Assembly: GCA_036897625.1 (NCBI GenBank) | Contig: JAYMTA010000314.1 | Span: 1 to 31,594 of the forward strand | DNA from: Pelargonium cotyledonis | Lineage: Eukaryota; Streptophyta; Magnoliopsida; Geraniales; Geraniaceae | DNA length: 31,594 nt | Direction: 5' to 3' | Shown here: piece after piece, positions 22,401 through 31,594 of the stretch | Numbering within the stretch: position 1 is the first letter of the stretch | Layout of the letters: every line of letters begins with the position of its first letter | Notes under the pieces: model-generated | Databases searched by the model: none | Told to the model about the DNA's origin: nothing | The model's input: only the letters and a program-made list of their open reading frames with translations | Translations under genes and position numbers: made by a program

Positions 22401-25400
22401 ATATAGTGTAATTTTGTTATTCAAACCGAATCAAGCAATAGACACAGCTTTTCTACATTTGTACACAGCATTGCACATTCTTGTTCTTGAAGTTCTCTCA
22501 ATAGATTTCCACTACAAAACATTGTTGCTTTAAGCAACGGTGTCAGAATCTCTTTACAATGCTTTTAAAATAATTTCTTCATATAAAAGGCATAAAAACA
22601 TGAGCATCCTTTCACGCTGAGAAAAGCCTAGACTTATCGTTCTATCAGTGATCAGTCAGCATTTGGTTTAGAGTTTCTTTAATCTGGTTCATCTGTTTTT
22701 TAAAGTTATTTTCAAAACTTAAACACACAGATGAAAACTAAAACAAAAAGTGTGCTCTGATACTCCCATATATCTCATCTGGTCATTTATTAAAGCAAAA
22801 ACTAAAACAAAAAATAAATTTCCAAAACAAATCCCTGCATCTTAATGGATAAGCCAAACATGAACACTAAATACATGAGAAATCACCTATAATTGTCAGG
22901 ATTCATAGAAAGTAATGTCCGGTATAACTTAGCACCTTCTTCTAGGCGACCAATCTTAACTAAGAGCGTAACCTGTTGTTCTTTGAAAGATAATTTGTCA
23001 ACCTACAAAATTGTCAACAAAAGCTGTCAGCACTAGAAGCTCATCATGTTTACATGTTCTAAGAGAGAATCCAAGTAATTATAAGTGTTATGAACTAACA
23101 AATTTGAACTCTTTCTTCTGCAACTCCTCAAGTGCTTTCTCGAGAAATCCACATTCCTCCATCAAAGCAATCTGGACAGATAAGTAACAATTTGAAAGTA
23201 TGGCAATTAGAATTTTTTGAAGATCATAACTAATCAACAGGCTTTTACCATGTGATTTGAAAGCTATCAAATAGATTCATATCCAGAATGACCTTATGCT
23301 ACTTTACAGAGCATATGTCACAATAACTAATTAAGACTACTACACTCAGAAACAGGCGCTACACTTTTTAGCTAGCAGTAGAACACCAGATAATATGGTA
23401 CACACTTCCTCTAATAATTTGAGGTGGAAAAAAAAGGTACGGATTACCTAATATCTTCATAAGAAGATTGTATTTGAGAGATGTTAAGTATTTTAACATT
23501 ATTCAAAGAACCAGAAAAACTGTTATACTATGTGCAATTATGCATTTGCCTCTATAAGATTACATACTAATGACAATAACCTGTATGAAGATATTTGTAT
23601 CATAAAATCAACAAGTGATGAAGGGTTTTGTATAAACGAGAGAATATATGGATAACATAATAGATTATACCTTGTATAAAAGCATTTCACCATGCTCACA
23701 CCGTTCATTATCTGGTGGATAGTCATCTTCTAGTGTCCCTTCATATGCTTCAAGAATATCAATTGCTTTTGAACCACTAGCAAGCCAAGACAAGTTGTTT
23801 AGCATAGTGTACTAACCCAAACCATCAGTTAAAAAAAAAATATTTAAAACAAAGCAATGCAGGAGTAGACATGAAACCAGGAATCCACAATTAACAATAA
23901 TATATAATAGCTTGGTCCATCATCTATAAGAAGACGGTTCAGAGTAACAAACTAAAAACCATTTAACCCAATTTTTTTTTTCTGTTCAGTACACTCAGAA
24001 ACAGGCGGTATACTTTTTAGCTTGGATTTCTACCCAAAGACCTTAGAGAGGCTACTATCCACCCGAACATTCTGATTCCAGAAATTGGCAAAATAAATTA
24101 TTACAATTCTTACTATTGAACCTCTTCTAGACAAAAATAAAATGAAATACTAGAATAGTACTTTGAATTTAAATGATGGGCAACAGCAAAGCCAATCCAA
24201 TTCATGCGGTGATTTGGTTTCAGTGTAAGAAGTTGTTGTCTGGTTTCAACAAAACCAGCCAAATCTCGCATTTGTGCCTGTAAAAGCAGTCATGAATGGC
24301 TACATTAGCTGCACGAAAAACATAAATTGAAGAAATCTAGATTTAGACTAGGAAAAAAATAATAGAAGGACAATATGTATGCATGTTGGATTAACATAAT
24401 ACACAATTATAATATTTCCAAGTATCCTCTGAAAGAATGTTATAGCAAAAGCTTGCATGTGCTTAATTTTTCAATTTTATTCTGTGCCACTAATCTAGGC
24501 ATATTGGGTGAGCCAGAGGAGCCAACTATACAGCCAAATAATACTGCTATCACACCTTTATAATAAAGCCTATACAAGATTCATTATTCAAGTCGGGAAT
24601 TCAAAGATAAGAACATCTGTAGCCTGTAATATGGAAATTTCAGAGTATACTATTTCTATTCCTGGGGATTTAATTCCTGCAAACCCCAAGATCAATTGCA
24701 CGGGTGTATTTCACTCACAATCTGAAGGCATAAGGTCTAAAGTAAAGTCTAAACAAATCCCATCTAAAATTTGGGAGTCATCAACAAAAAGCATGTCCAA
24801 GCAGGAGTTCCGATGCACCTCTATTCAAATTAATACAGCTTCAGTGCAGTGAAAAGAGACTTATTATTCAAGTCGAGTTATGTGATACATAGCATGACAA
24901 AAAAGAGTACAAGATAAACAAAAAAGCATCTGCAGCTATAAGTTGCTAACAATAAAGAACATTTTGTTTGTACTGGTCATGTTATCACAAATTACAAACC
25001 ACTTTCCACAAGTCAATTCAATTCAACCACACAGTCTCAAAAACTAAGGTACCCGTCAACATCATTACTACTAAAAACGCTCCCCATCGTGTAACATGAT
25101 CATGACAGAAACATAAGCACATAATGCAAACCTGTAAAAGTGACAAATCCCGTAGTATTTCTATATTGTCTGGATCTATCCTCAAAGCATTTCGATAGCA
25201 TTTGATTGCTTCCCTGTATTCTCTGTCGGATCGATACAGGAGACCATACACATGCCAGCAAACATGACTCTTCAGGTCATTCTGCAAAAAGAAAATAATT
25301 TTAGGCGTTCCAGATAATAGTTTTCGGAGTACATACATATCTATATGTATGGATTGAAGAGTCACATAGAATATCTCAACCTTTAGTCCTTGTCGGACTA

Positions 25401-26795
25401 GTTCGTATGCCTCAGGCTTACGGTCCATGCAATTCAATGTTAAGCCCTTCATGGACAAAGTTTCTGGCAAGCAGAATGAAAATAATTCAATGTATATTTT
25501 CGAATGACAATTAAGAATCAGGTAAGAATGATAACTAAAAGATCTAACTATGGATTCTTCTTGTGTTATAAGAACCTTAAACAATACCAAACCCAAGTGA
25601 GAAATTCAACAAGCATAAGCCGAAATGTATCTAGTTGGATAATGATGTCAGCAAAGAGGAATATCTGACGCGATCAACCAACTATTTAGCTCAAATATCC
25701 ACAATATGAAATTAGATATACCACCAAGATTATGGAAACCATTAATTGATGCCCCTAAGCAATATCAGTTTGTTCCCATCATCCCAAAATGACCTGGGAA
25801 CTTGTTCTCATATTATTTTATTGCAGGGTTTAATTTTAAAAGTCTAATACTCTTATCAGTAATTAAAATGAAAATAAATAACGCTAAAAATATAATAACA
25901 ATCCCTAAACGAAGGATACAAGAACAAGCTATTTGCCTAAATCTGGAGGAAAATCTTCAATGTTTGATGCTAAGAGAATCCCAACATAATAAACAGTTGT
26001 ATTGTATACTGTAGAAGCATGTCATATATAATCAATAAGTATTTTCTTTAGGCTAGAAAATACCTCCATGATCTGGAAACTTCTTCAATATAGCATCTGC
26101 TGCTTTCAGTCCTTTCTTATACTGCTTCGTTTCATATGATTTCTGAAACAATAAAGCATGAAAAAAAAAAAAATGCTTTTTAATAATATCCAAGTGACTT
26201 TGTAAACTATAGTCACAATATTTTCATACACCACATCATATAAAGGAGCACATGTTTGAAATGGGTGGGTCTCATATTCTATGAGATTCATGAATGAACC
26301 TAGAGGACAGCTAAAACTGCAATAGCAGGGAAGCAACTCAACAAACTTCTAACATATGATGATCATTTAGCAGTCTGAACCAAACTCTCCACGTTAAAAA
26401 GATAACAAAAATGGCAACTTTTAACACATTATCTGAAAACCAATCAAATTACAACACCACATTAAGCATCCTCCACTGCCCTGTTCTCTGAAGTATCGAA
26501 CTTTAATGCAATGGAAGACACAGTAACCTGAATTAGCTCATTACTGCGCACTCCCAAGTAAGATCCTCACAACCCAATAACCCCAAATTCACTTTCCTCC
26601 CTCCGCACACCAATTTCCCAGTGCACAACCAAAACGTAAATTCTAGGGTTTCAGAAACGGAGGGTGGGCAAGAAAGTGATTGAAGTTCGATCACATCAAT
26701 GAGATAGAGCGAATGGGGGAGAAATAAAGAATCGGGGAGCTTACGACGATGAGCTTGAAGAGGTTGGCCTCCTTGGGAGGCAGCGAAGCGCCCAT
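16401..26795 (-). CDS. NAA15: NatA auxiliary subunit NAA15 (N-terminal acetyltransferase, TPR subunit)
   Basis: NAA15 anchors the catalytic subunit NAA10 and docks NatA on ribosomes, acetylating nascent N-termini after Met removal. Exons in transcript order: 26795-26745, 26142-26064, 25463-25381, 25281-25132, 24277-24162, 23776-23671, 23171-23100, 23002-22887, 22287-22155, 21731-21654, 21579-21526, 21391-21321, 20862-20808, 20725-20630, 19968-19840, 19751-19669, 19574-19344, 18741-18609, 18527-18420, 18306-18175, 17740-17684, 17580-17483, 17390-17332, 17241-17142, 17003-16903, 16603-16401. All 25 introns are GT-AG and the phases sum to 897 codons plus stop, the plant family length. The protein starts [17 protein letters not shown] and ends [13 protein letters not shown] helices run through most of it (for example residues 77-113, [20 protein letters not shown]). 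A Lys/Arg-rich helix at about 595-612 ([17 protein letters not shown]) precedes an acidic-Ser linker. Exon 25 uses a weak acceptor, and about four residues typical of relatives before [10 protein letters not shown] are absent. Confidence 0.96.
18860..19075. repeat. Repeat-like insertion in an NAA15 intron
   Basis: The stretch contains variants of GTCCGACACTT, TCGGATACATATCGAACACTT and similar phrases. I recall such wording from dispersed plant repeats. It lies within the intron between 18742 and 19343. Boundaries and class cannot be set by eye. Confidence 0.25.
23342..23373. repeat. 32-bp intronic repeat, copy 1
   Basis: This segment begins ACACTCAGAAACAGGCG and ends TTTTTAGCT. It matches copy 2 at 23991-24022 at 30 of 32 bases. 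It lies in the NAA15 intron after exon 6. Confidence 0.8.
23991..24022. repeat. 32-bp intronic repeat, copy 2
   Basis: This is the second copy of the 32-bp unit at 23342-23373, in the same orientation and 649 bp away. It lies in the NAA15 intron before exon 6, so the two copies flank that exon. Confidence 0.8.
26644..26651 (-). promoter_or_regulatory. Telo-box in NAA15 intron 1
   Basis: AAACCCTA on the coding strand is the telo-box found near the start of many plant translation-related genes. Here it lies in the first intron, about 145 bp after the start codon. A role is plausible but unproven. Confidence 0.35.
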
Positions 26796-26995
26796 TGTTG
26801 CAGAGACAGAGGTTGTGGGTGGAGTCGAAAAGGGCTGCGATAGTGATGGAGAATCTAGAGAGCGGAAATGATGCGGTGGCGTTTATGAGCTGCAACTGCA
26901 ACCCTACTAGTGCTGTGTGACCAAGAAGCAAAAACTATAATTGCGAGTGAGTGAGAGACCGATCAATTTTTGGATTCTTGACTCGTTTTGTTTTC

Positions 26996-27009
26996 TTTCA
27001 CGTGTGAAA
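26996..27009. promoter_or_regulatory. Palindromic G-box upstream of NAA15
   Basis: TTTCACGTGTGAAA has 6-bp inverted arms around GT and contains the G-box core CACGTG at 26999-27004. It is about 200 bp upstream of the NAA15 start codon, a normal position for a bHLH or bZIP site. Confidence 0.4.
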
Positions 27010-28369
27010 ACTTGTCCAACCAAAGTTTTGTAAGGATTTTTTTTTTCTTTTCTATTTTCAAAATTTTGTAAAAGATTTTTAAATTATTTTAAAATTTACA
27101 TTAATTTTGATTTGGGAGTTGATTTTGGATTTTTTGTTGAGGATGATTTTGATGTGAAGTAGATCTAAAATTTATCTTAGTATGATTGTAGGTTGATGTT
27201 GAGATGATTTGAGGGTACTTTTTAGTTGAATTTTAGTTTGCGTATCTTGTGCATGGTGTGAAATATACAGAAAAAAAACTAATATACACTTATTAATACA
27301 AAATCGAAGCAAAAAAATATTGGGGTTTTTGCAAAGAGTTAGGAGCGGTTGCTAATGGTCCAGAAGAAACTATAATCGACAATATTTCGCTCCTCTTGAA
27401 GGAGCATGCCCTAGAAGCTTGATAATTCATAGCATATATCATCTGCTTCGCCACCCTATGGAGCATTTGGGTGTGTATAATCATAGCAGTTTTTAGAATC
27501 GAGGTCTCAAATTTGTAGCTCAAGCTCCTATGCTGTCATCGCCGATCATTCTCATCTCCTCATTTATCAAATTTTCCTTGTGTCATGTAAGTCAGCCTCT
27601 CGATCCATCTCAGTTCTGCTTTTTTTGTTTTCCTTTTGACTCTCTTTTGTGAGTCTTTTTGGCATGAGCCAATTATTTTGTACTTTTATTCTTGTATTTT
27701 TTTTACTTGAATATTAAGTATCTATTGCCGATAAATAATAAAAAATAACTAGCCTACTATAGGTAGGAAGACATCGCGTGCACACTTGAGACAAAAGAGT
27801 ATACACCTTGAAGTGATTCCTGACATGCCACATCTATTTTCAAAATATACAAGATATAGAGGTAGTTATGAATGTTCTAAATAAGTGTGCACACTCTATA
27901 TTGAGTATGTACCTCTCCTATAAATCGTCCACTAGCATAAACTCTTTCCACCCGCCTACCCAAAGGGAACATTTGAATCATCAACTTATTCATCTCTGGT
28001 TGGGGAATAGATTTCTCGACAAAAAGAATGGCGTGAATGATGCATTGAACCAAGGGGTATATAATAGGAACTTCATTTAAAGCTCTCTTGTTTATTGGAG
28101 CAAGTTAAGGATGCAGATATATTACGACACTAATGTCATATTTTTATTGGGACCGCATAAAAAGTCTATCTATTCGTGAATGTAGAAATATGGTCTTACT
28201 TTATATATCTAGTAGAGCGGTGGGAATGGAGTCTCTTAATTTGTACGATTGTGAAAATGTATAAGAGTTGAAAATAGATGTGATGAAAGAGAAAAAAATG
28301 CAGCTATTTGGATACTCGCACTCAAACTCATGAACAAATTAAGGGCCGAATATTAGGGTGTGCTAAGTG
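27010..28369. other. Intergenic region upstream of NAA15
   Basis: This is AT-rich sequence with no gene I can support. A minus-strand open frame at 27293-27523 (76 codons) has a fairly balanced composition but no motif I recognise, and no splice partner was found. Confidence 0.5.
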
Positions 28370-28850
28370 AGCGATCACACCTAGCCCCCAAATACCGGGC
28401 CCCACTACAATAGAAAATATGAATACTTAAATGAATGTTTATTTCACACAAGATATGTTTACAATGCAGGGATAATGTGGACAAACGAAGTTGTCACCTA
28501 TTTATACTAAAAGACTTACAAAATTGGTGATTATGATCTAAAGTAAAATACTACAATCTACGGTTAAAATGATGTTTCTAGAATACTTTACAAACTATAA
28601 TAAACTATAAACTCTTCCCAACAATTCTACAAACTTCTAAGAAACTGTGAACTCTTCCCAACAATTCTACAAACTTCCACAAAATGTAGGAAATACTTTA
28701 GGTTGGACATTAAAAAGTTTGGGTTTGGACTTGCATTTTTTTTGGCTCTCATGAATGTTATCCTTTTGCACATGACAGTCACATGTGTAAGTCTTGCATG
28801 TGTTCCTTTTTTGTCACCCGGATAGAATTTTTGTGTCACTCGGTCCGTGA
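28370..28850 (-). mobile_element. Possible LTR remnant of a retrotransposon
   Basis: On the minus strand a TATA box TATAAATAGG (28506-28497) is followed about 55 bp later by a poly(A) signal AATAAA (28443-28438), the order seen in plant LTRs. Upstream lie two copies of a unit containing GAATTGTTGGGAAGAGT. No TG...CA ends, primer-binding site or coding region could be fixed, so boundaries are approximate and it may be a solo LTR. Confidence 0.35.
28603..28679. repeat. Tandem duplication, 40-bp period
   Basis: The unit containing CTCTTCCCAACAATTCTAC occurs at 28603-28639 and 28643-28679 with three differences. It lies within the presumed LTR remnant. Confidence 0.75.
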
Positions 28851-28859
28851 CACTTAGCT

Positions 28860-29310
28860 CAATTGGCCCTTTGTGGCTTTGTCTTTAACTCAATCATTCT
28901 ATATTTGGTTCGTATAAAAATGAAATCAAAACCGATTGATTATTAACCAAATTGATTTAGTATGGTTTAATTGTAGTCTTCAGTCGGTTGCGGTTCTTAA
29001 AAATAAAAAAAATTGCATATGGATTGTTCGGTTCTTAAATATCCATAGTCTATGAAAAAAAGTTTTTGTTATTTTTATTGTATCCCAGTGAATCAATTAT
29101 TCTATTAATTTCAATTTTTACTCTTAAGTTTAACAATTTTTAAATTACGGTTTATATATATAACCGACTAAATAATTTCGGTGAACCGTTCGAGTTTATT
29201 TTCAGTAGTTCACGATTGATCATGATTTAAAAAATTTAGGGCCCCAAATTTTATTTTGGCACCCTTTTAAATCCTTGAGACGGCCTTGAACACATTGCTG
29301 CTATGATTCT
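28860..29310. other. Repeat-like AT-rich spacer
   Basis: Phrases such as AAAACCGATTG, TCGGTTGCGGTTC and TTCGGTGAACCG, and GGGCCCCAAATTTTATTTTGG near 29239, resemble dispersed plant transposon remnants. No open frame or clear boundary was found. Confidence 0.3.
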
Positions 29311-29817
29311 TTCCACAAGTTTCAGTTTTTACATATAGTAAGATGTGGTCGGATAATGAGTTTGACATCTCTCGTACATGCTCCCAACCTGGAAACTCTG
29401 AAAATATGATGTTGTCCATCGATCGAAGAAATCATAGGTGATAGTTATGGAGTCAAACAAGGCAGTCGCACCGAAAATATGAACTTTTTTTCGTCTCTCA
29501 AATCTCCTACCTCTTATAATCTACCAAAGTTGAGGAGCATCTTCCCACATGCCTTACTATTTCATTGCCTTGAAAAGATCATAGTTGATGAGTGCCCAAT
29601 GCTAAAGAAGCTCCCATTTGATTCCTACATTGCATAGACAACTCGTTTGGAAGAGACTGGAAAATCTAAAACATGGTAGGATTGTTTGGACTGCGAAAGT
29701 GAAGTAACCATGCGGCTTTTCACTTCAAAATTAGAAGAGAGACGGGGAGCTTTAAACTACCATCATTGGAGTCATTATAGTGGGGACCAAGTTACCGTTG
29801 GTGAGGATTGTGATTAG
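29311..29817 (+). pseudogene. CC-NBS-LRR resistance-gene fragment (C-terminal LRR tail)
   Basis: One frame carries the end of an RPS2/RPS5-type resistance protein. LTSLVHAPNLETLKI, then CCPSIEEIIGDS, then LPKLRSIFPHALLFHCLEKI and CPMLKKLPFDS are the hallmark C-terminal LRR phrases of this family. The closing acidic segment (CESEV) follows. Stops interrupt it at 29407-29409 (TGA), 29635-29637 (TAG) and 29677-29679 (TAG, where relatives usually have a second Trp). The frame is not shifted across about 500 bp, so decay has been by substitutions. The coiled-coil, NB-ARC and most LRRs are absent upstream, so this is a truncated duplicate and not a working gene. Confidence 0.85.
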
Positions 29818-29932
29818 TTGAGCTAAACAACAATAGTAGTTATCCTCTCTTAACCTAAATAATCCATCACATACTTTTAGTAGGTAGACTCGAACCGAGG
29901 CCTCAAATGTACATTCTTGAACTAATTAACAT
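29817..29932 (-). mobile_element. tRNA-derived SINE, copy 2 (degenerate)
   Basis: The minus strand has a B box GGTTCGAGTC (29896-29887) followed by a body (TTAAGAGAGG, then CTATTGTTGTTTAGCTC) similar to copy 1 (ATATGAGAGAG, then CTCTTGTTGTGTAGCTC). The A box is worn. The copy directly follows the resistance-gene fragment. Confidence 0.45.
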
Positions 29933-30358
29933 GTTTTTCCCGACATTACATCCGATGATTATATATACGTGACCAACCATCTCCTCAATTCATGAATCCT
30001 TATATACTCTAACTTTTCCAAACGAATCCTCCAAATACACCCCTCTTTCGACATTGTTTGCGTTGCTAAAACGCTTCTCCAAATATAACTTGGGTTATTA
30101 TTTATTGATCAAGAAAAAAAATGTGGGTAATATTTACTCTTAAAAAATCCTTGCAAACATAGAATTTGGACCTACCATCAATTCTCAACCCTCCTTCCTT
30201 GTCAAAGCTAGATGTATTTATGAATATGTGTGAAAGATACATAAGTAACGACAAAATGTAAACCAGCTACAATCTCAAGAACTCATGAAAGCACCTCAAT
30301 TGGGAAAAAAAACATTAAAAATAGATCTATATCCAAAATTATTAGTTCTTGTAGTTAG

Positions 30359-30366
30359 ACAACAAC
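30359..30366 (+). promoter_or_regulatory. CAA motif upstream of tRNA-Ser
   Basis: ACAACAAC immediately precedes the tRNA. CAA just upstream is a known feature of plant tRNA genes and marks the Pol III start site. Confidence 0.5.
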
Positions 30367-30448
30367 GTGGACGTGCCGGAGTGGTTATCGGGCATGACTA
30401 GAAATCATGTGGGCTTTGCCCGCGCAGGTTCGAATCCTGCCGTCCACG
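30367..30448 (+). tRNA. tRNA-Ser(AGA)
   Basis: An 82-nt class II tRNA without an intron. The acceptor stem GTGGACG pairs with CGTCCAC over seven bp, with discriminator G at 30448. The anticodon stem CATGA/TCATG encloses the loop CTAGAAA, giving anticodon AGA (Ser). The long variable arm GGGCTTTGCCC is diagnostic of tRNA-Ser. The T arm GCAGGTTCGAATCCTGC is perfect and holds the B box. CCA is not encoded, as expected in a nucleus. A T run at 30465-30470 can end Pol III transcription. Every helix is intact, so it is probably functional. Confidence 0.96.
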
Positions 30449-30464
30449 TTTCGACATAAATTTG

Positions 30465-30470
30465 TTTTTT
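30465..30470 (+). terminator. Pol III T-run terminator
   Basis: TTTTTT begins 17 nt after the tRNA-Ser 3' end. Only shorter T runs lie between, so this is the likely main stop. Confidence 0.6.
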
Positions 30471-30518
30471 CTTTAAACTTATCATATGTTTTAAGATATA
30501 GTCTGTGCTGTTCCATTT

Positions 30519-30652
30519 TTCCATTTTTCGTGTATGTGGCTATGCAGCATAGGTTTCAGGTCAATTTATGATTTTATAAAATTTGTCATTGTATCTGTTT
30601 CGTGTTCCATTTTTCGTGTATGTGGCTATGCAATATAGGTTTCAGTCGATTT
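30519..30652. repeat. Direct repeat downstream of tRNA-Ser
   Basis: A unit of about 48 bp starting TTCCATTTTTCGTGTATGTG occurs at 30519-30567 and 30605-30652, an 86-bp period with a few changes near its end. It looks like a local duplication. Confidence 0.8.
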
Positions 30653-30799
30653 CTATCAGGCTATGTGCATGATAAAGTTTTTTTTTTTTTTTTCTTACAA
30701 GAACAGAAGTTTCGTTTTTTTAAATAAAATAAAATCAAGCTTCCATTTTCTTGGTTTTTTTTTCTATTAGTTGAAGTGTTGAACTACATAGCTAGGGCG

Positions 30800-30842
30800 T
30801 CAGCAAACTCAAAGCCCTTTAACCGCTTGACTCAACCCGTCA
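30800..30842 (-). mobile_element. SINE head fragment, copy 3
   Basis: On the minus strand GGGTTGAGTCAAGCGGTTAA matches the A-box region of the SINE at 10398-10542 with few differences. The B box and body are not recognisable. Confidence 0.4.
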
Positions 30843-31137
30843 TGATCGGAAGTTTCATTGAAATATAAGAGTCATTGCAAAAGTAGGGCTAGACCCAAAT
30901 TTTGGACATGCCATGTCTACAGCTAGTTTATGTCATTATGTGTATCATCTACCTGTTTTCTACCGACCAATCTAACAGTAGATGTACAAAAAAAGTTATC
31001 TAACAAAAACAAAATGTCATCAAAAACATATCGCCACCGTGCCATCCCTAATCCATATGATCCTCCTGATTAGATAAAGTTGAAATGTGTGATTTTTATG
31101 CATGGACACAAAAGAAACATTTCATATAAGTAGCTTA

Positions 31138-31379
31138 CAGTTGAAATAGTTGAATATTATGATGAACTAGAGAATGTTCATGTAGGAGAACAAGAGAGGT
31201 GTTCTGTGAATATGTTCTGTATTTCTTGGTTATTGATTTACAGAGAGTAATTTTCCTATATAGGCTACAAGAGAGAGAAAGATAATAAATGCAATAGGAG
31301 AGACTTAAATGAGGTAGGTGGAGGAAGCTTCCTAGAAGGAGGGAATGAGGTTGGAGAGGAGAGATATTTAATTTTAACA
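31138..31379 (-). mobile_element. 3' LTR of a Ty1-copia retrotransposon
   Basis: The LTR starts at 31379 on the minus strand with TGTTAAAATT, directly after the polypurine tract. A TATA-like CCTATATAGG lies near 31254-31263. The far boundary is set at about 31138, where ATTTCAACTG replaces a standard CA end, so it is approximate. The LTR is about 240 bp. Confidence 0.6.
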
Positions 31380-31390
31380 CCCCCCCTCAA
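31380..31390 (-). other. Polypurine tract of the copia element
   Basis: TTGAGGGGGGG lies directly before the TGTTA LTR start on the minus strand, the standard plus-strand priming site. Confidence 0.75.
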
Positions 31391-31392
31391 AC

Positions 31393-31594
31393 TCAAGGCG
31401 GTCGATTTGGCGACATATTGGGTTTGTAGATCATGCGCATAAAATTCTTTGTAGAGAAAGACTTTGTGAATATATCAACCACTTGATCAAATGAAGCGAT
31501 GGGAACAAGGTGCAAAATACCCCGAGTAAGATGAGTACGCGTGATATGACAATCGATCTCGATGTGTTTAGTCCGTTCATGAAAGACATCATTA
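31393..31594 (-). mobile_element. Ty1-copia polyprotein, RNase H C-terminus (partial)
   Basis: The minus strand from the window edge reads VFHERTKHIEIDCHITR, then GILHLVP, then DIFTKSFSTKNF. This is the conserved end of the copia reverse transcriptase/RNase H region (family pattern HERTKHIEIDCH and DIFTK). It ends with TGA at 31395-31393, three bases before the polypurine tract, which fits copia layout. No stop interrupts the visible 66 codons. The rest of the element lies beyond the window, so its integrity cannot be judged. Confidence 0.88.

Noticed and set aside
24375..24852. Plus-strand open frames inside NAA15
   Set aside because: They fall within an intron of the well-supported minus-strand NAA15 gene and have no recognisable motif.
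27293..27523. Minus-strand open frame of 76 codons with balanced composition
   Set aside because: No motif, no partner exon and no promoter signal could be seen; kept only as a remark in the intergenic entry.
1..31594. Prokaryotic systems: operons, CRISPR arrays, phage or integron features
   Set aside because: No regular spaced repeats, no ribosome-binding-site-led gene strings; the spliced genes and nuclear tRNA show plant nuclear DNA.

Overview
The window is plant nuclear DNA. It has AT-rich intergenic sequence, many short exons with GT-AG introns and 5'-UTR introns, a eukaryotic type-II tRNA-Ser, and retroelement debris. The proteins are those of a eudicot, and the wording of the NAA15, RING and HAL3 proteins looks rosid, perhaps Rosaceae. 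That placement is an impression from memory, not a search result.

Three genes appear intact. (1) A HAL3-type phosphopantothenoylcysteine decarboxylase (coenzyme A biosynthesis) lies on the + strand, CDS 8630-10111 in two coding exons after a long 5'-UTR intron. (2) A multi-pass membrane RING-H2 ubiquitin ligase of the At1g12760/At4g11680 type lies on the + strand, CDS 12719-15183 in four exons, 420 aa. (3) NAA15, the large TPR subunit of the N-terminal acetyltransferase A complex, lies on the - strand, CDS 26795-16401 in 26 exons, 897 aa. Every intron phase joins correctly by hand. The RING gene and NAA15 converge tail to tail.

Four protein-coding remnants are broken or partial: the C-terminal half of an ABCF4-like ATPase (3-996, two stops and a frameshift); a six-exon FatB-like acyl-ACP thioesterase (4970-3310, minus; lost splice acceptor, frameshift, Trp-to-stop); the C-terminal LRR tail of a CC-NBS-LRR resistance gene (about 29311-29817, three stops in one open frame); and the 3' end of a Ty1-copia element with its LTR (31594 to about 31138, minus), which runs off the window.

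The region from 27 kb to the end is repeat-rich: a possible LTR remnant, SINE-like pieces, the resistance-gene fragment, tRNA-Ser(AGA), a local duplication and the copia end. SINE-like copies also occur near 5.2 and 10.4 kb, and a possible MITE near 2.2-2.5 kb. The genes do not form an operon or a shared pathway; this is ordinary plant gene order.

I found no convincing undescribed biological system. The best leads are regulatory: a 27-bp near-perfect palindrome of ACGT motifs in the HAL3 promoter, a uORF overlapping the RING start codon, a competing splice acceptor near the 3' end of NAA15 that would give immediate termination, and a 32-bp repeat in the two introns flanking one NAA15 exon.
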